Positions 52,901 through 62,383 of a DNA stretch of 64,000 nt are shown in pieces. The translations under genes were made by a program, and so were the position numbers. Source of the DNA: Candidatus Ribeiella danica (GTDB lineage: Bacteria; Chloroflexota; Chloroflexia; Chloroflexales; Roseiflexaceae). The stretch spans positions 558,001 through 622,000 of the forward strand of contig JADKFS010000019.1 in assembly GCA_016717335.1 (NCBI GenBank), read 5' to 3'. The notes beneath the pieces were generated by a model, which saw only the letters and a program-made list of their open reading frames with translations, was not told the origin of the DNA and did not search any database. Position 1 is the first letter of the stretch. The number at the start of each line of letters is the position of its first letter.

Positions 52901-53587
52901 GTGAGCCCGACCTCGATTGTGCTCGTTCATGCCCACGCACTCTTTCGAGAGGGCCTGCGTCACTACTTGTCTAATCTGCAGGACTACCGTATCTCGGGCG
53001 AGGCCAGCAATGGGCAGCAGGCCATCCAGCTCGTCGACTACACCGACCCCGACCTGGTGCTGATGGAGATAGATCTGCCTGGGGTCAACGGCCTGGAAGT
53101 CGCCCGGGCGATCAAGCGGACGCACCCGCACATTGGGATCGTGCTGCTCAGCGCGTCGATGGATGGCCAGTACGTGATGAAGGCCATCCGCGCAGGCGTG
53201 GCTGCCTACGCTCCCCGCAATATCTCACCCGACAAACTGCTGCGCGTGCTGAACCAGGTCCGGCATGGCGAATACCCGATCAACGAGCTGGTCCTGTCGC
53301 TGCCCGACGTCGCCGGGCAGGTGCTGATGGCCTTTCGCCAGATGGCGGTGGACGAGGATACCCAGAGCATCTATTCGCCACTGTCGCCGCGCGAGCTGGA
53401 AGTGCTGGAGCTGGTCGCGGCCGGCCGCACCAACAAAGAGATCGCGCTGCAGCTCGACATCAGCAACCAGACTGTCAAGAACCATGTCTCGTCCATCCTG
53501 CGCAAGCTGGCCGTCAACGATCGCACCCAGGCGGTCGTCTACGCCATGCGGCGCGGCTGGATCAAAGTCGTGCTTCCGGGTGACTGA
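52901..53587 (+). CDS. NarL/FixJ-type response regulator with degenerate receiver
   Basis: In this 228-residue protein, the C-terminal LuxR helix-turn-helix is canonical (LSPRELEVLELVAAGRTNKE, then LDISNQTVKNHVSSILRKLA). The N-terminal 120 residues have the receiver fold but have lost its chemistry. The acidic pair is HA (IVLVHAHALFREGL), the phosphoacceptor Asp is Glu (LVLMEIDLPGVNG), and the switch Lys is Arg (YAPRNIS). It probably works without phosphorylation, as known atypical regulators do. No sensor kinase is nearby. The start is GTG 52901, with AGGAGGAGG upstream. Its stop runs into a heptamer satellite. Confidence 0.93.
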   Translation: MSPTSIVLVHAHALFREGLRHYLSNLQDYRISGEASNGQQAIQLVDYTDPDLVLMEIDLPGVNGLEVARAIKRTHPHIGIVLLSASMDGQYVMKAIRAGVAAYAPRNISPDKLLRVLNQVRHGEYPINELVLSLPDVAGQVLMAFRQMAVDEDTQSIYSPLSPRELEVLELVAAGRTNKEIALQLDISNQTVKNHVSSILRKLAVNDRTQAVVYAMRRGWIKVVLPGD

Positions 53588-53760
53588 CGAAGTAGTCAGT
53601 AGTCAGAAATGGGCGAGAGCTACTGGCTACCGACTATCGATGACTCACTGCTCCATGAATGATCGCTCGCTGAAGTCAGCAGTCCGCGGCCAGTAGTCAG
53701 AAATAGATGAGAGCTACTGGCTAATCTACTGACTACTGACTACCGACTACTGACTACTCT
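53588..53760. repeat. Heptamer satellite (GTAGTCA / CTGACTA)
   Basis: Units of TAGTCAG, then on the far side CTACTGA and CTACCGA, interrupted by GAAATGGGCGAGAGCTACTGG-like stretches that occur twice. The two orientations face each other, so the whole spacer could fold. It touches the stop of the regulator and the ATG of the next gene. Confidence 0.85.
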
Positions 53761-55587
53761 ATGAACTATCGCACCGCACTCGCCCTGCTCCTCTGCACGA
53801 CGCTGCTCTTCGCGGCCGGCTGCGAGCAGACCTCGATCGCCGAGCAGGAGGCGATCAAGAACGCCGCGACATTGCAGGCCGCCACGCCCTCGGCGACGCC
53901 GTCGGTGACGCCGACGCCGACGCCGACCGCGCCGCCGACGCTCACGCCGACGCTTGGCCCATCGCCGACGCCGACGGCCACGCCCAACCCGACGCGCACG
54001 CCTAACCCGACGCTCACGCCGCTGCCGCCGACGCCGACGCCAAACGCCGCGCTGGCCGGCTTCAGCCTCTGCTCGCAGACGGCCGGCGAGTCCGACGGCG
54101 GGCGCTTCTCCGCGCAGGTCAGCGGGATTACGACGACGATCGAGCCGGCGTTCGAGCGGGTCACGATCGGCCTGCGCGTGCCGGCCGACTCGGCCCCGCC
54201 GCACGCGGTTGCGCGCTGCCTCGGCGCTTCCGACGATGCGCCCGGCGCGTCGAGCACCTACAGCCTGCTGATCGACCTGGGCGACTGGCTGCACGACGAC
54301 GCGTTCAAGACGACGGCGATCAGCCCGACCGGCACGCTCTCCGGCACGACCGCACTGAAGAGCATGAGCTACCGCTTCGATCCGAACGCGGTGGCCGGGG
54401 CGACGCTGGCCTTCGGCCTGGAGCAGCCGCTGCCCTACCGGCTCACGCTCGAGACCAACCCCTACCGGCTGGTCCTCGAGGTCGCGAAGAGCGGCGCCTT
54501 CGGCCCCGGCAGCGACATGCTGAGCGTCTCGACCACAAGCTCGGTCACGCCCGACGAGCCGCTGTTCTACATCCAGGATGGCGACGTCTGGAAGTACGCG
54601 GGCGGCAAGGCCGCCAACCTGACGAAGGACGGGCGCGCCGGGCAGTATGGCGCCGTGACCGATCTCGCGGTCAGCGCGGCCGCGAACGCGCTGGCATTCT
54701 GCGCCGTCGCGCCCGGCGCCGACGCCGGCGACCGGCTGGCCCAGAGCTCGCTGTGGACGCTCGATCTCGATGGGACAGTGGCCCAGGATCTCTCGGGCGA
54801 GGTGCTCGCCTGCGCCGACCCGGCCTTCGCGCCCGACGGCAAGACGCTGGCCTTCTCGCTCGCCGAGACCGACGCGAGCCCGCCGCGCTTCAGCATCTGG
54901 ACGGTCTCCGCCGATGGCGGCACCGGGCAGCGCGTGAGCGCGCCGAGCGATGAGTGGAGCCGCTTCGGGCCGCAGTGGATCGACGGCGACCGGCTGGTCT
55001 ACGCGGCCTCGGCCGAGGATAGCCGCAGCACGCTGTTCGTGCACGGCCCCGGCAACGTCGAGAAAGATGTCGGCGCCGACCTGATCAAGGGCGAGACCTA
55101 CCGCTCGCTCGGGCGGCCGCTGGTCGCCCCCGACGGCAGCGCGATCGCGGTCGAGGCCCTGCGCGCCGGCGGCGGCGCCGACCTGCTGCTGATCGACCGC
55201 GACGGCGCGCCGATGGCCAGCCAGCGCCAGATCGCCGGCGGCTACTGGAACCGGCCGCTGGCCTGGGGCGCCGGCGGCACGCTCTACTACCTGAACACCA
55301 CGTGCGCGAGCGAGGTCGCCCAGAGCTACACGCTGCGGACGCGCGCGCTGAAGACCGGCGAGGACAAGCAGGTCGCGCTGGGCACATCGCTCGGCGGCCT
55401 GGGCTCGGTCGCGGCCACCGGCAATGGCCTGGCCTACGTGACAGTGGAGCATACGCCGCCTGGCCCGCGCGGGCCGCTGCGGCTCGACGCGCAGAGCGCG
55501 AGCGCGCTGTGGTTCTGGGATGTCGGCGGCGGTTCGCGCGCGAAGCTGGCCGGCGCATCGAGCGCGATCGGCGACGTGACGCCGTGA
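53761..55587 (+). CDS. Lipoprotein with TolB-like beta-propeller
   Basis: This 608-residue exported protein has the signal ALALLLCTTLLFAAGCEQTS with lipobox FAAGC (Cys 21). Residues about 42-97 are a Pro/Thr linker of TPTPTP-type repeats that would span the cell wall. A beta domain follows (about 100-250). From about 260 there is a propeller with PD40-like blades (DPAFAPDGKTLAFSLAET, LGRPLVAPDGSAIAVEAL, DGDVWKYAGGKAANLTKDGR). Such proteins usually bind other envelope proteins or glycans. The ATG touches the satellite. Confidence 0.83.
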   Translation: MNYRTALALLLCTTLLFAAGCEQTSIAEQEAIKNAATLQAATPSATPSVTPTPTPTAPPTLTPTLGPSPTPTATPNPTRTPNPTLTPLPPTPTPNAALAGFSLCSQTAGESDGGRFSAQVSGITTTIEPAFERVTIGLRVPADSAPPHAVARCLGASDDAPGASSTYSLLIDLGDWLHDDAFKTTAISPTGTLSGTTALKSMSYRFDPNAVAGATLAFGLEQPLPYRLTLETNPYRLVLEVAKSGAFGPGSDMLSVSTTSSVTPDEPLFYIQDGDVWKYAGGKAANLTKDGRAGQYGAVTDLAVSAAANALAFCAVAPGADAGDRLAQSSLWTLDLDGTVAQDLSGEVLACADPAFAPDGKTLAFSLAETDASPPRFSIWTVSADGGTGQRVSAPSDEWSRFGPQWIDGDRLVYAASAEDSRSTLFVHGPGNVEKDVGADLIKGETYRSLGRPLVAPDGSAIAVEALRAGGGADLLLIDRDGAPMASQRQIAGGYWNRPLAWGAGGTLYYLNTTCASEVAQSYTLRTRALKTGEDKQVALGTSLGGLGSVAATGNGLAYVTVEHTPPGPRGPLRLDAQSASALWFWDVGGGSRAKLAGASSAIGDVTP

Positions 55588-55713
55588 GTAGCCAGTCGTC
55601 AGATATCAGATGTCAGCACCTTCGCAGCTCAGTGAAATCTCCGAATACCTGCCGGATATCGCCGTACCACAACGTACTGGCGACCGACGACTGACCGCTG
55701 ACGACTGGCTACT

Positions 55714-57817
55714 ATGGACATCCTCGGCGTAGACATCGGCGGCACCTTCACCGACTTCGTGCTGCTGCGCGACGGCCGCCTGTCGATCCACAAGATCCTG
55801 AGCACCCCCGACGACCCCGCGCGCGCGCTGCTGCAGGGCGTGGCGGCCCTCGGCCCGCCGGCCGCGCTGGTCCACGGCACGACCGTCGCCACCAACGCGC
55901 TGCTGGAGCGCCGCGGCGCGCCCACGGCGCTGATCGCGACCGCCGGCTTCGGCGACGTGCTGGCGATCGGGCGCGGCGATCGCTCGGCGCTGTACGACCT
56001 CGACGTCGCCCGCCCCGCCCCGCTGGTGCCCGACCGCTGGCGGGTCGAGGTCGACGAGCGCACCCTCTTCACCGGCGCGATCCGGCGCCCGCTCGACCCG
56101 GCCGAGCTGGAGCGGGTCGTCGCCTGGCTGGCCGGGCAGCCGGTCGAGGCCGTTGCGGTCTGCCTGCTGCACGCCTACGCGAACCCCGCGCACGAGCAAG
56201 CCGTCGTCGAGGCGTTGAACGCTCAACCGTTCAAACGTTTCTTCGTCTCCGCCTCGCACCGCGTCTTGCCCGAGCAGCGCGAGTACGAGCGCACCAGCAC
56301 CACCGTGATCAACGCCTACGTCGGGCCGGCGCTCGACCGCTACCTGGCGAACCTGGGCGCGGCGCTCGCGGGCCAGGGCGTCGGCTCGCTGCGGATCATG
56401 GCCTCGGATGGCGGCAGCATGGGGCTTGCCACCGCGCGCGAGCTGCCCGCGCGGGCGACGCTCTCGGGCCCGGCGGCCGGCGTGGTGGGGGCCAGCTTTG
56501 TGGCTCGCAGCGCGGGGATCGAGCGGATCATCACCTTCGACATGGGCGGCACCTCGACCGACGTGGCGCTGTGCGAGGGCCGGCTCCCGCAGACCGGCGA
56601 GTCGCACGTCGGCGGGCTGCCGGTGCGGCTGCCCAGCCTCGACATCCACACCGTCGGGGCGGGCGGCGGCTCGCTGGCGCGGATCGACGCCGGCGGGGCG
56701 CTGCGGGTCGGGCCGGACAGCGCCGGCGCCAACCCCGGCCCGGCCTGCTACGGCCGCGGCGATCGGCCGACCGTCACCGACGCAAACCTGCTGCTCGGCC
56801 GGCTGCAGCCGGACTCCTTCCTGGGCGGCCGCATGCGACTCGACGCCGATCGCGCGCGCGGCTTTTCTGCCGCTCGCGGAAGCGCTTGCCGCGCCTGGCG
56901 GAAGACCGGCGGCGGGAGACGGTGAGTCGACAGCTGGCGCGCCGTCGCCTGCTCTGCGCCAGGGCGAGGTCGAGCGTGCCGCGCTGGGGGTGGTGCGGGT
57001 GGCCAACGCGGCGATGGAGCGCGCCATCCGCGCCGTGTCGGTCGAGCGCGGCGACGACCCGCGCGACTACACCCTGGTCGCGTTTGGCGGGGCCGGGCCG
57101 CTGCACGCCGCGCACCTGGCCGAGTCGCTGGGCATCCGGCAGGTGCTGGTGCCGCGCTACCCGGGCGTGCTCTCGGCGCTGGGCATGCTGGTGGCCGACG
57201 TGACGCGCGACGGCAGCCAGGCGCTGCTCTGCCCGCTGGGCGAGCTGGACGCGGCCGACCTCGATCGCCGGATGCGCGCGCTCGCGGAGGCCGGCCTGGC
57301 CGCGCTGCTCGCCGACGGCGAGCCGCCAGAGCGCTGCCGGGTCGAGTTCGCGCTCGACCTGCGCTACCGCGGCCAGTCGTTCGAGATCAGCACGCCGCTG
57401 GCGAGCGACAGCCGGCCGGTTGACCTGCCCGCCGTGGCGGCGCGCTTCCACGCGCTGCACGAGCGCCGCTACGGCCACGCTCTGCCCGATCGCCCGATCG
57501 AAGCGGTGCTGCTGCGCGCGCGGGCGATCAGCCGCCGCCCGCCGCTGGTGGCCGACCACACCGCCGCGCAGCCCGCGCGCCCTGGTGCGCTGGCCCCCCG
57601 CGCGACCGTCCCGGCCGCGCTGGAGAGCGACTCCGCCACCTCCGCCCCGGCCGCGCTGTACGAGCGCGCCGACATGCGCGAGGGCGATACGTTTTCCGGC
57701 CCCGCGATCGTCGTGCAGCTCGACGCGACGACGATCGTCCCGGCGGGCTGGTGCGCCGTTGTGGACCCGGCGCTGCATCTGCTGCTCAGCCGCGCCTATG
57801 CCAGTGGGCAGCCGTAG
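55714..57817 (+). pseudogene. Hydantoinase/oxoprolinase A subunit, frameshifted
   Basis: The two frames together give a full-length HyuA of about 700 residues. Frame one (55714 to about 56860) has MDILGVDIGGTFTDFVLL, VHGTTVATNALLERRGA, SGPAAGVVGASFVAR and ITFDMGGTSTDVALCEG. The second frame continues from about 56851 with ARAAFLPLAEALAAPGGRPA, NAAMERAIRAVSVERGDDPR and FGGAGPLHAAHLAESLGI to 57817. The switch lies at a (CG)5 tract (56851-56860). Adding one CG restores a single frame. The enzyme would hydrolyse hydantoins or 5-oxoproline with ATP, but no HyuB follows. It may be a real mutation, a switchable tract or a sequencing error. A 107-bp element fragment supplies the TAG stop. Confidence 0.88.
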
Positions 57818-57848
57818 GAGCCAGCCGGCAGTAAGACCGATCGCATCC
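57796..57848. repeat. 107-bp MITE-like element, truncated copy 5
   Basis: CTATGCCAGTGGGCAGCCG, GGAGCCAGCCGGCAGTAAGA and GATCGCATC match the left half of copy 4; the right half is missing. It overlaps the last seven codons of hyuA and supplies its TAG stop. Confidence 0.75.
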
Positions 57849-58488
57849 GCCCATTTCCCTACGCTGATGCCAGAGGCATTCCCCCCGCTCCCATCGTTAT
57901 GGGAGCGGGGGGTAGGGGGGAGAGAGCAATGGCGTCCAGATGCCATCTGGGAAAATCCGCCCCCGAAAGGGGTAGGGGGTGGCATGATGTCAGGCAGCCC
58001 GCCGCCTAACGACGATAGAGCGATGCTCGACAAAACAGTGTATTTTTCACGCTTCCAGACGCTCTTTATTTGTACTACGAATCGTGGTGAATCGGCGTGC
58101 TTTTGCCAGGTCGACGGTGCAAACAACCATACAGGATGAATAAAGCGTCATCGTACTACTTCGACACGTATGGTATGATAGTTGCTACACAGGCCCGCAG
58201 TGTCAACCTTGGCGGTATCGAGCATCGTGCGATTGGTGATTAGGCGAATCGGCGGCAGCGTGCCACGGTGCGCGGCTTTGCTGCCTTCGTCTGAGGTGCC
58301 GATGCGCCAAGCACGCATTGATGACGGCCCCTCACCAGTGCGGCTCATCGCGCGCCAACACCATCGTGACGCGCGCAAGACTTATCCCTGGGCATCGAGA
58401 TCTTCGTCGTTGACTGGCCAGCGGAGCCGCTCTTCATTGGAAAGCCCCTTAGTGGATCACGCCACGTCGCGTGAGTACAGGAAGCGTT
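57818..58488. other. Spacer, no gene
   Basis: It starts with the truncated 107-bp element, then a strong hairpin CCCCCCGCTCCCAT/ATGGGAGCGGGGGG (57881-57912) and a GCCCCCGAAAGGGGTAGGGGG hairpin near 57959-57980, probably decayed cloverleaf arms. The stretch 58020-58200 is AT-richer and may hold promoters. ORFs across 58182-58526 lack support. Confidence 0.55.
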
Positions 58489-61400
58489 ATGGGACGACGA
58501 GTCACACTACTGCTAACATGGTTTAGCGTCGCCCTAGTCACGGTGCTGTCGCCATTGGCGTCGCTCGCCGAGCCGGCCGCGCCGCCTCCGGTCGTCTACA
58601 CCATGCCGACCGCGCTCGACCCGCCGTCTGGACCGATCGGCCCCGATCAGATCCAGGCGGTGCTGATCGAGCTGGCCGGCCCGCCGGCCGCCGGAGTGGG
58701 CCCGGACATCCAGGCAAGTGCCAGGAAGAACGAGGCTGCTCAGGCGGCGATTCTGCAGGCCCTGCCGGCGCTCGGCGGGCGCGTGCTGTATCAGGCCAGG
58801 CTCACGGCCAACGGCATCGCGGTGGCGATACCGGCCGGGCAGGTCGAGCTGCTGCGGCAGCTGCCCGGCGTCGCGCGCGTGTCGCTGATCCCGCCGAAGC
58901 AGCCGGCCGGCGCCGAGGCCACTGCATCGGCTGACCAGGCCAGCATCGCCGGCACGCTCGCCGGGCTGACCGGCCTTGGCATCCGCATCGGCGTGATCGA
59001 CCGCGGCGTCGACTATACGCACGCCGACTTTGGCGGCCCGGGCACGCCGGCGGCGTATACTGCGAACGTCCCGGACGTGATCGAGCCCGGCAGCTTCCCA
59101 ACCGCCAAGGTGGTCGGCGGCTACGACTTCGCGGGCGACGCCTACAACGCCGGCGATAGCGCCCACTCCACGCCGGCGCCCGACCCCGATCCGCTTGAGT
59201 GCAACAAGCCTCCCGCGACCGGCTCCGACCCGGCGCTCGGCCAGGGCACGCGCGTGGCCGGGATCGCCGCCGGCTTCGGCGTCGCCGCCGACGGGACGAC
59301 CTATCACGGGCCGTACGGCGCAAGTGTGGACTACAGCAGCCTGAAGGTGCGGCCCGGCGTCGCGCCCGAGGCCGCGCTCTACGCGCTGAAGGTGTTCGGC
59401 TGCCATGGCTCGACCACGCTGCTCGGGGCCGCGATCGAGCGCGCGCTCGACCCCGACGGCAACGGCGACCCGGCCGACCGCCTGGACGTGCTGCTGATCA
59501 CGCTCGGCACGCCGTTCGGCAGCGCCGACGACCCGGACGCACTGGCGGTGGACAGCGCAGTGCGCGCAGGCATGGTTGTCGTGGTGGCGGCCGGCAACAC
59601 GCTCAGCACGTTCTACTCGGTGAGCTCGCCCGCCAGCGCGCGGCTGGCTATCGCGGTGGGCGCCTCGACCGGCGCGGGCGGCATGGCCCCGCTCTCGGCG
59701 CGCGGCCCGATCCGCGGCAGCGACATACTCAAGCCCGACCTGGTCGCCCCCGGCGTCGCCGTCGTCTCGGCGGCGGTCGGCACCGGCAGCGCGGCCTCGG
59801 CGATGAGCGGCACCGCGGCGGCAGCCCCGCAGGTGGCCGGCGCCGCGGCGCTGCTGCGCCAGATGCACGCCGGCTGGTCGCCGGCGCAGATCAAGGCCGC
59901 GCTGATGAATAGCGCCACGCCCATTCAGGCGCCGCCGTCGCTGGCCGGCGCCGGCCAGCTGAATCTCGGCGGGCTGGCGGCAGCGAGTGTGCTGGCCTAC
60001 AGCGCCGACCTGGGCAGCGTCGGCCTGAGCTACGGGGCGCCGTGGGTCGCCTACCCCACGACCACCACGCGAACGCTGCAGATCGAGAATACCGGCGCCG
60101 GCGAGCGGCTCGTGACGCTCTCCGCCACAGCGGTGGCGACGGAGACGGGCGTCACGATCACGACGCCGCCCGACCCGATCCTCGTGCCAGCCCACGGGAC
60201 CGCCCAGGCGACCATCGGGCTCTCGATCGATCCGAGCGGGCTTGAGTTTACGCCGGATTCGGCGACCGCGCCGCTTCAGGAGCTTTCTTACCGGCACTAC
60301 CTGGCCGAGCACGGCGGCTACATTCGCGTCAGCGCCGTCGGCGCCGACGGCGGGACGCGGGTTCGCCCCGGCCACGCCGCGCATTTTGCATCGGTCGACT
60401 TTTATCTCGACGACAGGCTGCTCGATCACTCGCTTGACTCGCGTGAGGTTCAGGACTTTGTGAGCACGACGCCGGGGCGTCATATCGTCAGGCTTCTGCC
60501 CGTCGGCGCCCCGCCAAGCTCACAGCCAATCTTCAGCGCGCCGGTCGACCTGCTCGACGGCAAGGACTACTCGCTGCTGGTGGTCGGGCGCCCCGGCGCG
60601 CTCGGCATCCTGGTGGTGGACGAGACCGTGCTGGCGCCGCCGCCGGAGGGACAGGCGCTGCTGCACTTCGTGAACGCCAATCGGATCGATCCGGACTGGA
60701 ATATCGGCCCGCTCGACGTCTACCTGGACGGCGTGCTGCGCGTGGGCGCGCTGGCCGTCGGCGCGGCCAGCCGCCCCTACCTGGCGCTCGCGCCGGGCAG
60801 CCACTTTGTGGCGTTCTACCTGGCCGGCGCCGACCCGGCCCACGACAAGCCGGTCGCAAAGAAGACGTTTACCGCCGCGGCCGGCGAGGCGATCCTGGTC
60901 GGCACGGGCCGGCACGACGACGACGACAGCGACCTGAGCGATTTCGAGCAGCGCGCGTTCGTCGGCCGCGCGCCGATTCGCCTGGTCGGCGGCGGCGGCC
61001 TGCTGGCCAGCGTGCCGTTCAATGTCTTCCCGACCGTGGCGTCGGACGCGCGGGTGTCCAACCCGATCAACTGGCAGCCGGCATCGCGCGTGTTTTCCGC
61101 CAGGGTGCAGAACACCGGCGCGCGCAACGCCGGCCTCAGCGGGACGCGCGGCAGCCCGCGCACCCCGCTCGCCAGCGCGTTCGAGCTTGAGGCGCGCAGC
61201 GCGCAGCTCCCGAACCTTGCCGGAAGCCTGAGCGCCGCGGACGTGCAGTACCTTGGCGTGACGAGCAGCTACTCGGTGACACACAGCCTGGCGAGCACGC
61301 TGCTCTATTTTGGGATGTCGACCTACGCCCCCTGGTCGACGCCGAACGAGGTGCAGTTCCGCATCTACATCGACTCGAACCGCGACGGCGTCGACGACTT

Positions 61401-62076
61401 CCTGCTGGTCAACACCAACACGGGGACGACCAGCATGCGCGCGCCGACCGATGCGTTCTACAGCGTGCTCTACCCGCTCAAGCCCGACGGGACGCCGCTG
61501 CCGTCCGTTCGCGCCTCGCCGTGGGGCACGTTTGGGCCGCCGATCGAGTCGAGCATCAACATGGCGCCGTTCAATACGTCGGTGATCATGCAGGCGCTGT
61601 ATCTCCCGGACCTGGCCCTGCCGCTGGACCCGGCTAACCCGACCGGGCCGAAGGGCCCCGTCCCAACCAGCTTCTGCTACCACGTCCAGACGCTCGCGCG
61701 CGGGCAGGGCCTGCTCAGCCAGGTCGTCGATCGCGTGCCGGAGCCGGACTCGCCGATGGTCGCCGGGTGTGGGCTCCACAACGGTGTGCTGCTGTATGAT
61801 GTCGCGAACTACGCGATTGCGCCGATCAACACCACGAACTTCCTGTTCGCCCAGCCGACGCAGGCCCGGCCGATCTTCCTCGACGTCGACGGCGGCCTGA
61901 TCACCGGCGGGGTCAACCCGAGCGTCCTGTCACAGCGAGGCGCGGAGCTGCTCGTGCTGCACTTCCACAACGCGCCCTCGCCCGCGGCCCAGCCGGTGAC
62001 GGTCAGGTCGATCGCGCTGGCTCCGCCCGACGCGGTGTCGGCGGCCCCCGCCGGCTTTATTGCGCTGAAGCGATAG
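58489..62076 (+). CDS. Subtilase-fold (S8) exported protein lacking catalytic His and Ser, with DUF4397-like domains
   Basis: In this 1195-residue protein, a signal peptide (VTLLLTWFSVALVTVLSPLA) is followed by an inhibitor-I9-like prodomain and an S8 domain (about 160-500). The Asp motif is kept (IGVIDRGVDYTHADFGG) and so is the oxyanion Asn (VVVAAGNT). The His motif reads GQGTRVAGI, so catalytic His is Gln. The Ser motif reads SGTAAAAPQVAGAAAL, so Ser is Ala. After it come two DUF4397-like beta domains (HFASVDFYLDDRLLDHSL; FVNANRIDP, then GPLDVYLDG). It is most likely a binding or scaffold protein. ATG 58489 has AGGAAG upstream. Confidence 0.88.
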   Translation: MGRRVTLLLTWFSVALVTVLSPLASLAEPAAPPPVVYTMPTALDPPSGPIGPDQIQAVLIELAGPPAAGVGPDIQASARKNEAAQAAILQALPALGGRVLYQARLTANGIAVAIPAGQVELLRQLPGVARVSLIPPKQPAGAEATASADQASIAGTLAGLTGLGIRIGVIDRGVDYTHADFGGPGTPAAYTANVPDVIEPGSFPTAKVVGGYDFAGDAYNAGDSAHSTPAPDPDPLECNKPPATGSDPALGQGTRVAGIAAGFGVAADGTTYHGPYGASVDYSSLKVRPGVAPEAALYALKVFGCHGSTTLLGAAIERALDPDGNGDPADRLDVLLITLGTPFGSADDPDALAVDSAVRAGMVVVVAAGNTLSTFYSVSSPASARLAIAVGASTGAGGMAPLSARGPIRGSDILKPDLVAPGVAVVSAAVGTGSAASAMSGTAAAAPQVAGAAALLRQMHAGWSPAQIKAALMNSATPIQAPPSLAGAGQLNLGGLAAASVLAYSADLGSVGLSYGAPWVAYPTTTTRTLQIENTGAGERLVTLSATAVATETGVTITTPPDPILVPAHGTAQATIGLSIDPSGLEFTPDSATAPLQELSYRHYLAEHGGYIRVSAVGADGGTRVRPGHAAHFASVDFYLDDRLLDHSLDSREVQDFVSTTPGRHIVRLLPVGAPPSSQPIFSAPVDLLDGKDYSLLVVGRPGALGILVVDETVLAPPPEGQALLHFVNANRIDPDWNIGPLDVYLDGVLRVGALAVGAASRPYLALAPGSHFVAFYLAGADPAHDKPVAKKTFTAAAGEAILVGTGRHDDDDSDLSDFEQRAFVGRAPIRLVGGGGLLASVPFNVFPTVASDARVSNPINWQPASRVFSARVQNTGARNAGLSGTRGSPRTPLASAFELEARSAQLPNLAGSLSAADVQYLGVTSSYSVTHSLASTLLYFGMSTYAPWSTPNEVQFRIYIDSNRDGVDDFLLVNTNTGTTSMRAPTDAFYSVLYPLKPDGTPLPSVRASPWGTFGPPIESSINMAPFNTSVIMQALYLPDLALPLDPANPTGPKGPVPTSFCYHVQTLARGQGLLSQVVDRVPEPDSPMVAGCGLHNGVLLYDVANYAIAPINTTNFLFAQPTQARPIFLDVDGGLITGGVNPSVLSQRGAELLVLHFHNAPSPAAQPVTVRSIALAPPDAVSAAPAGFIALKR

Positions 62077-62383
62077 ATGGTAGGGTGCCCTCGCCTCGCC
62101 CCCTCCGCTGGGCGCGGGGGGATTCGTGGCATGAGTCATCCCGTATGTTACAACCCCCACCCCCGGCCCCCGCCCCTGCCAGGGGCGGGGGTGGTGTGGC
62201 GCGGCGGCGTTGCACCCGCCCCCGCTCCCCGCGGGGGAGCGGGGGTCGGGGGGTATGGGGGATGGTACGACACAGCGAGATGTCCGAATTGGAACATGTG
62301 GGATGAATCGTGACAGGGCACACCGCTCCCCGTACACGGGGAGGGGGGGTGACTATTGGCGGTGGGGTGGGTGAGCTCAGGCG
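62077..62383. other. Spacer with cloverleaf element, no gene
   Basis: It lies between convergent genes. Besides the cloverleaf (62154-62261), a CTCCCCGT/ACGGGGAG hairpin (62326-62343) could end lysA transcription. No coding ORF is seen. Confidence 0.6.
62154..62261. repeat. Cloverleaf palindromic element, copy C
   Basis: Outer arm CCCCCACCCCCG with CGGGGGGTATGGGGG. Hairpin one at 62167-62191 has 11 perfect pairs. The central hairpin 62193-62216 has ten pairs, three of them G-T. Hairpin three at 62219-62245 has 12 perfect pairs. The wobble pairs are stable only in RNA read from the plus strand. Confidence 0.72.

Noticed and set aside
53740..55452. 570-residue minus-strand ORF opposite the lipoprotein gene
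   Set aside because: Arg/Gly/Ala low-complexity shadow; the sense strand has a lipobox and propeller motifs.
57881..57980. Fourth cloverleaf element
   Set aside because: Two side hairpins are clear, but the outer stem and central arm do not pair well; at most a decayed copy.
58182..58526. 114-residue plus-strand ORF before the subtilase gene
   Set aside because: Overlaps the start of the subtilase-like gene in another frame, no ribosome site and no protein character.
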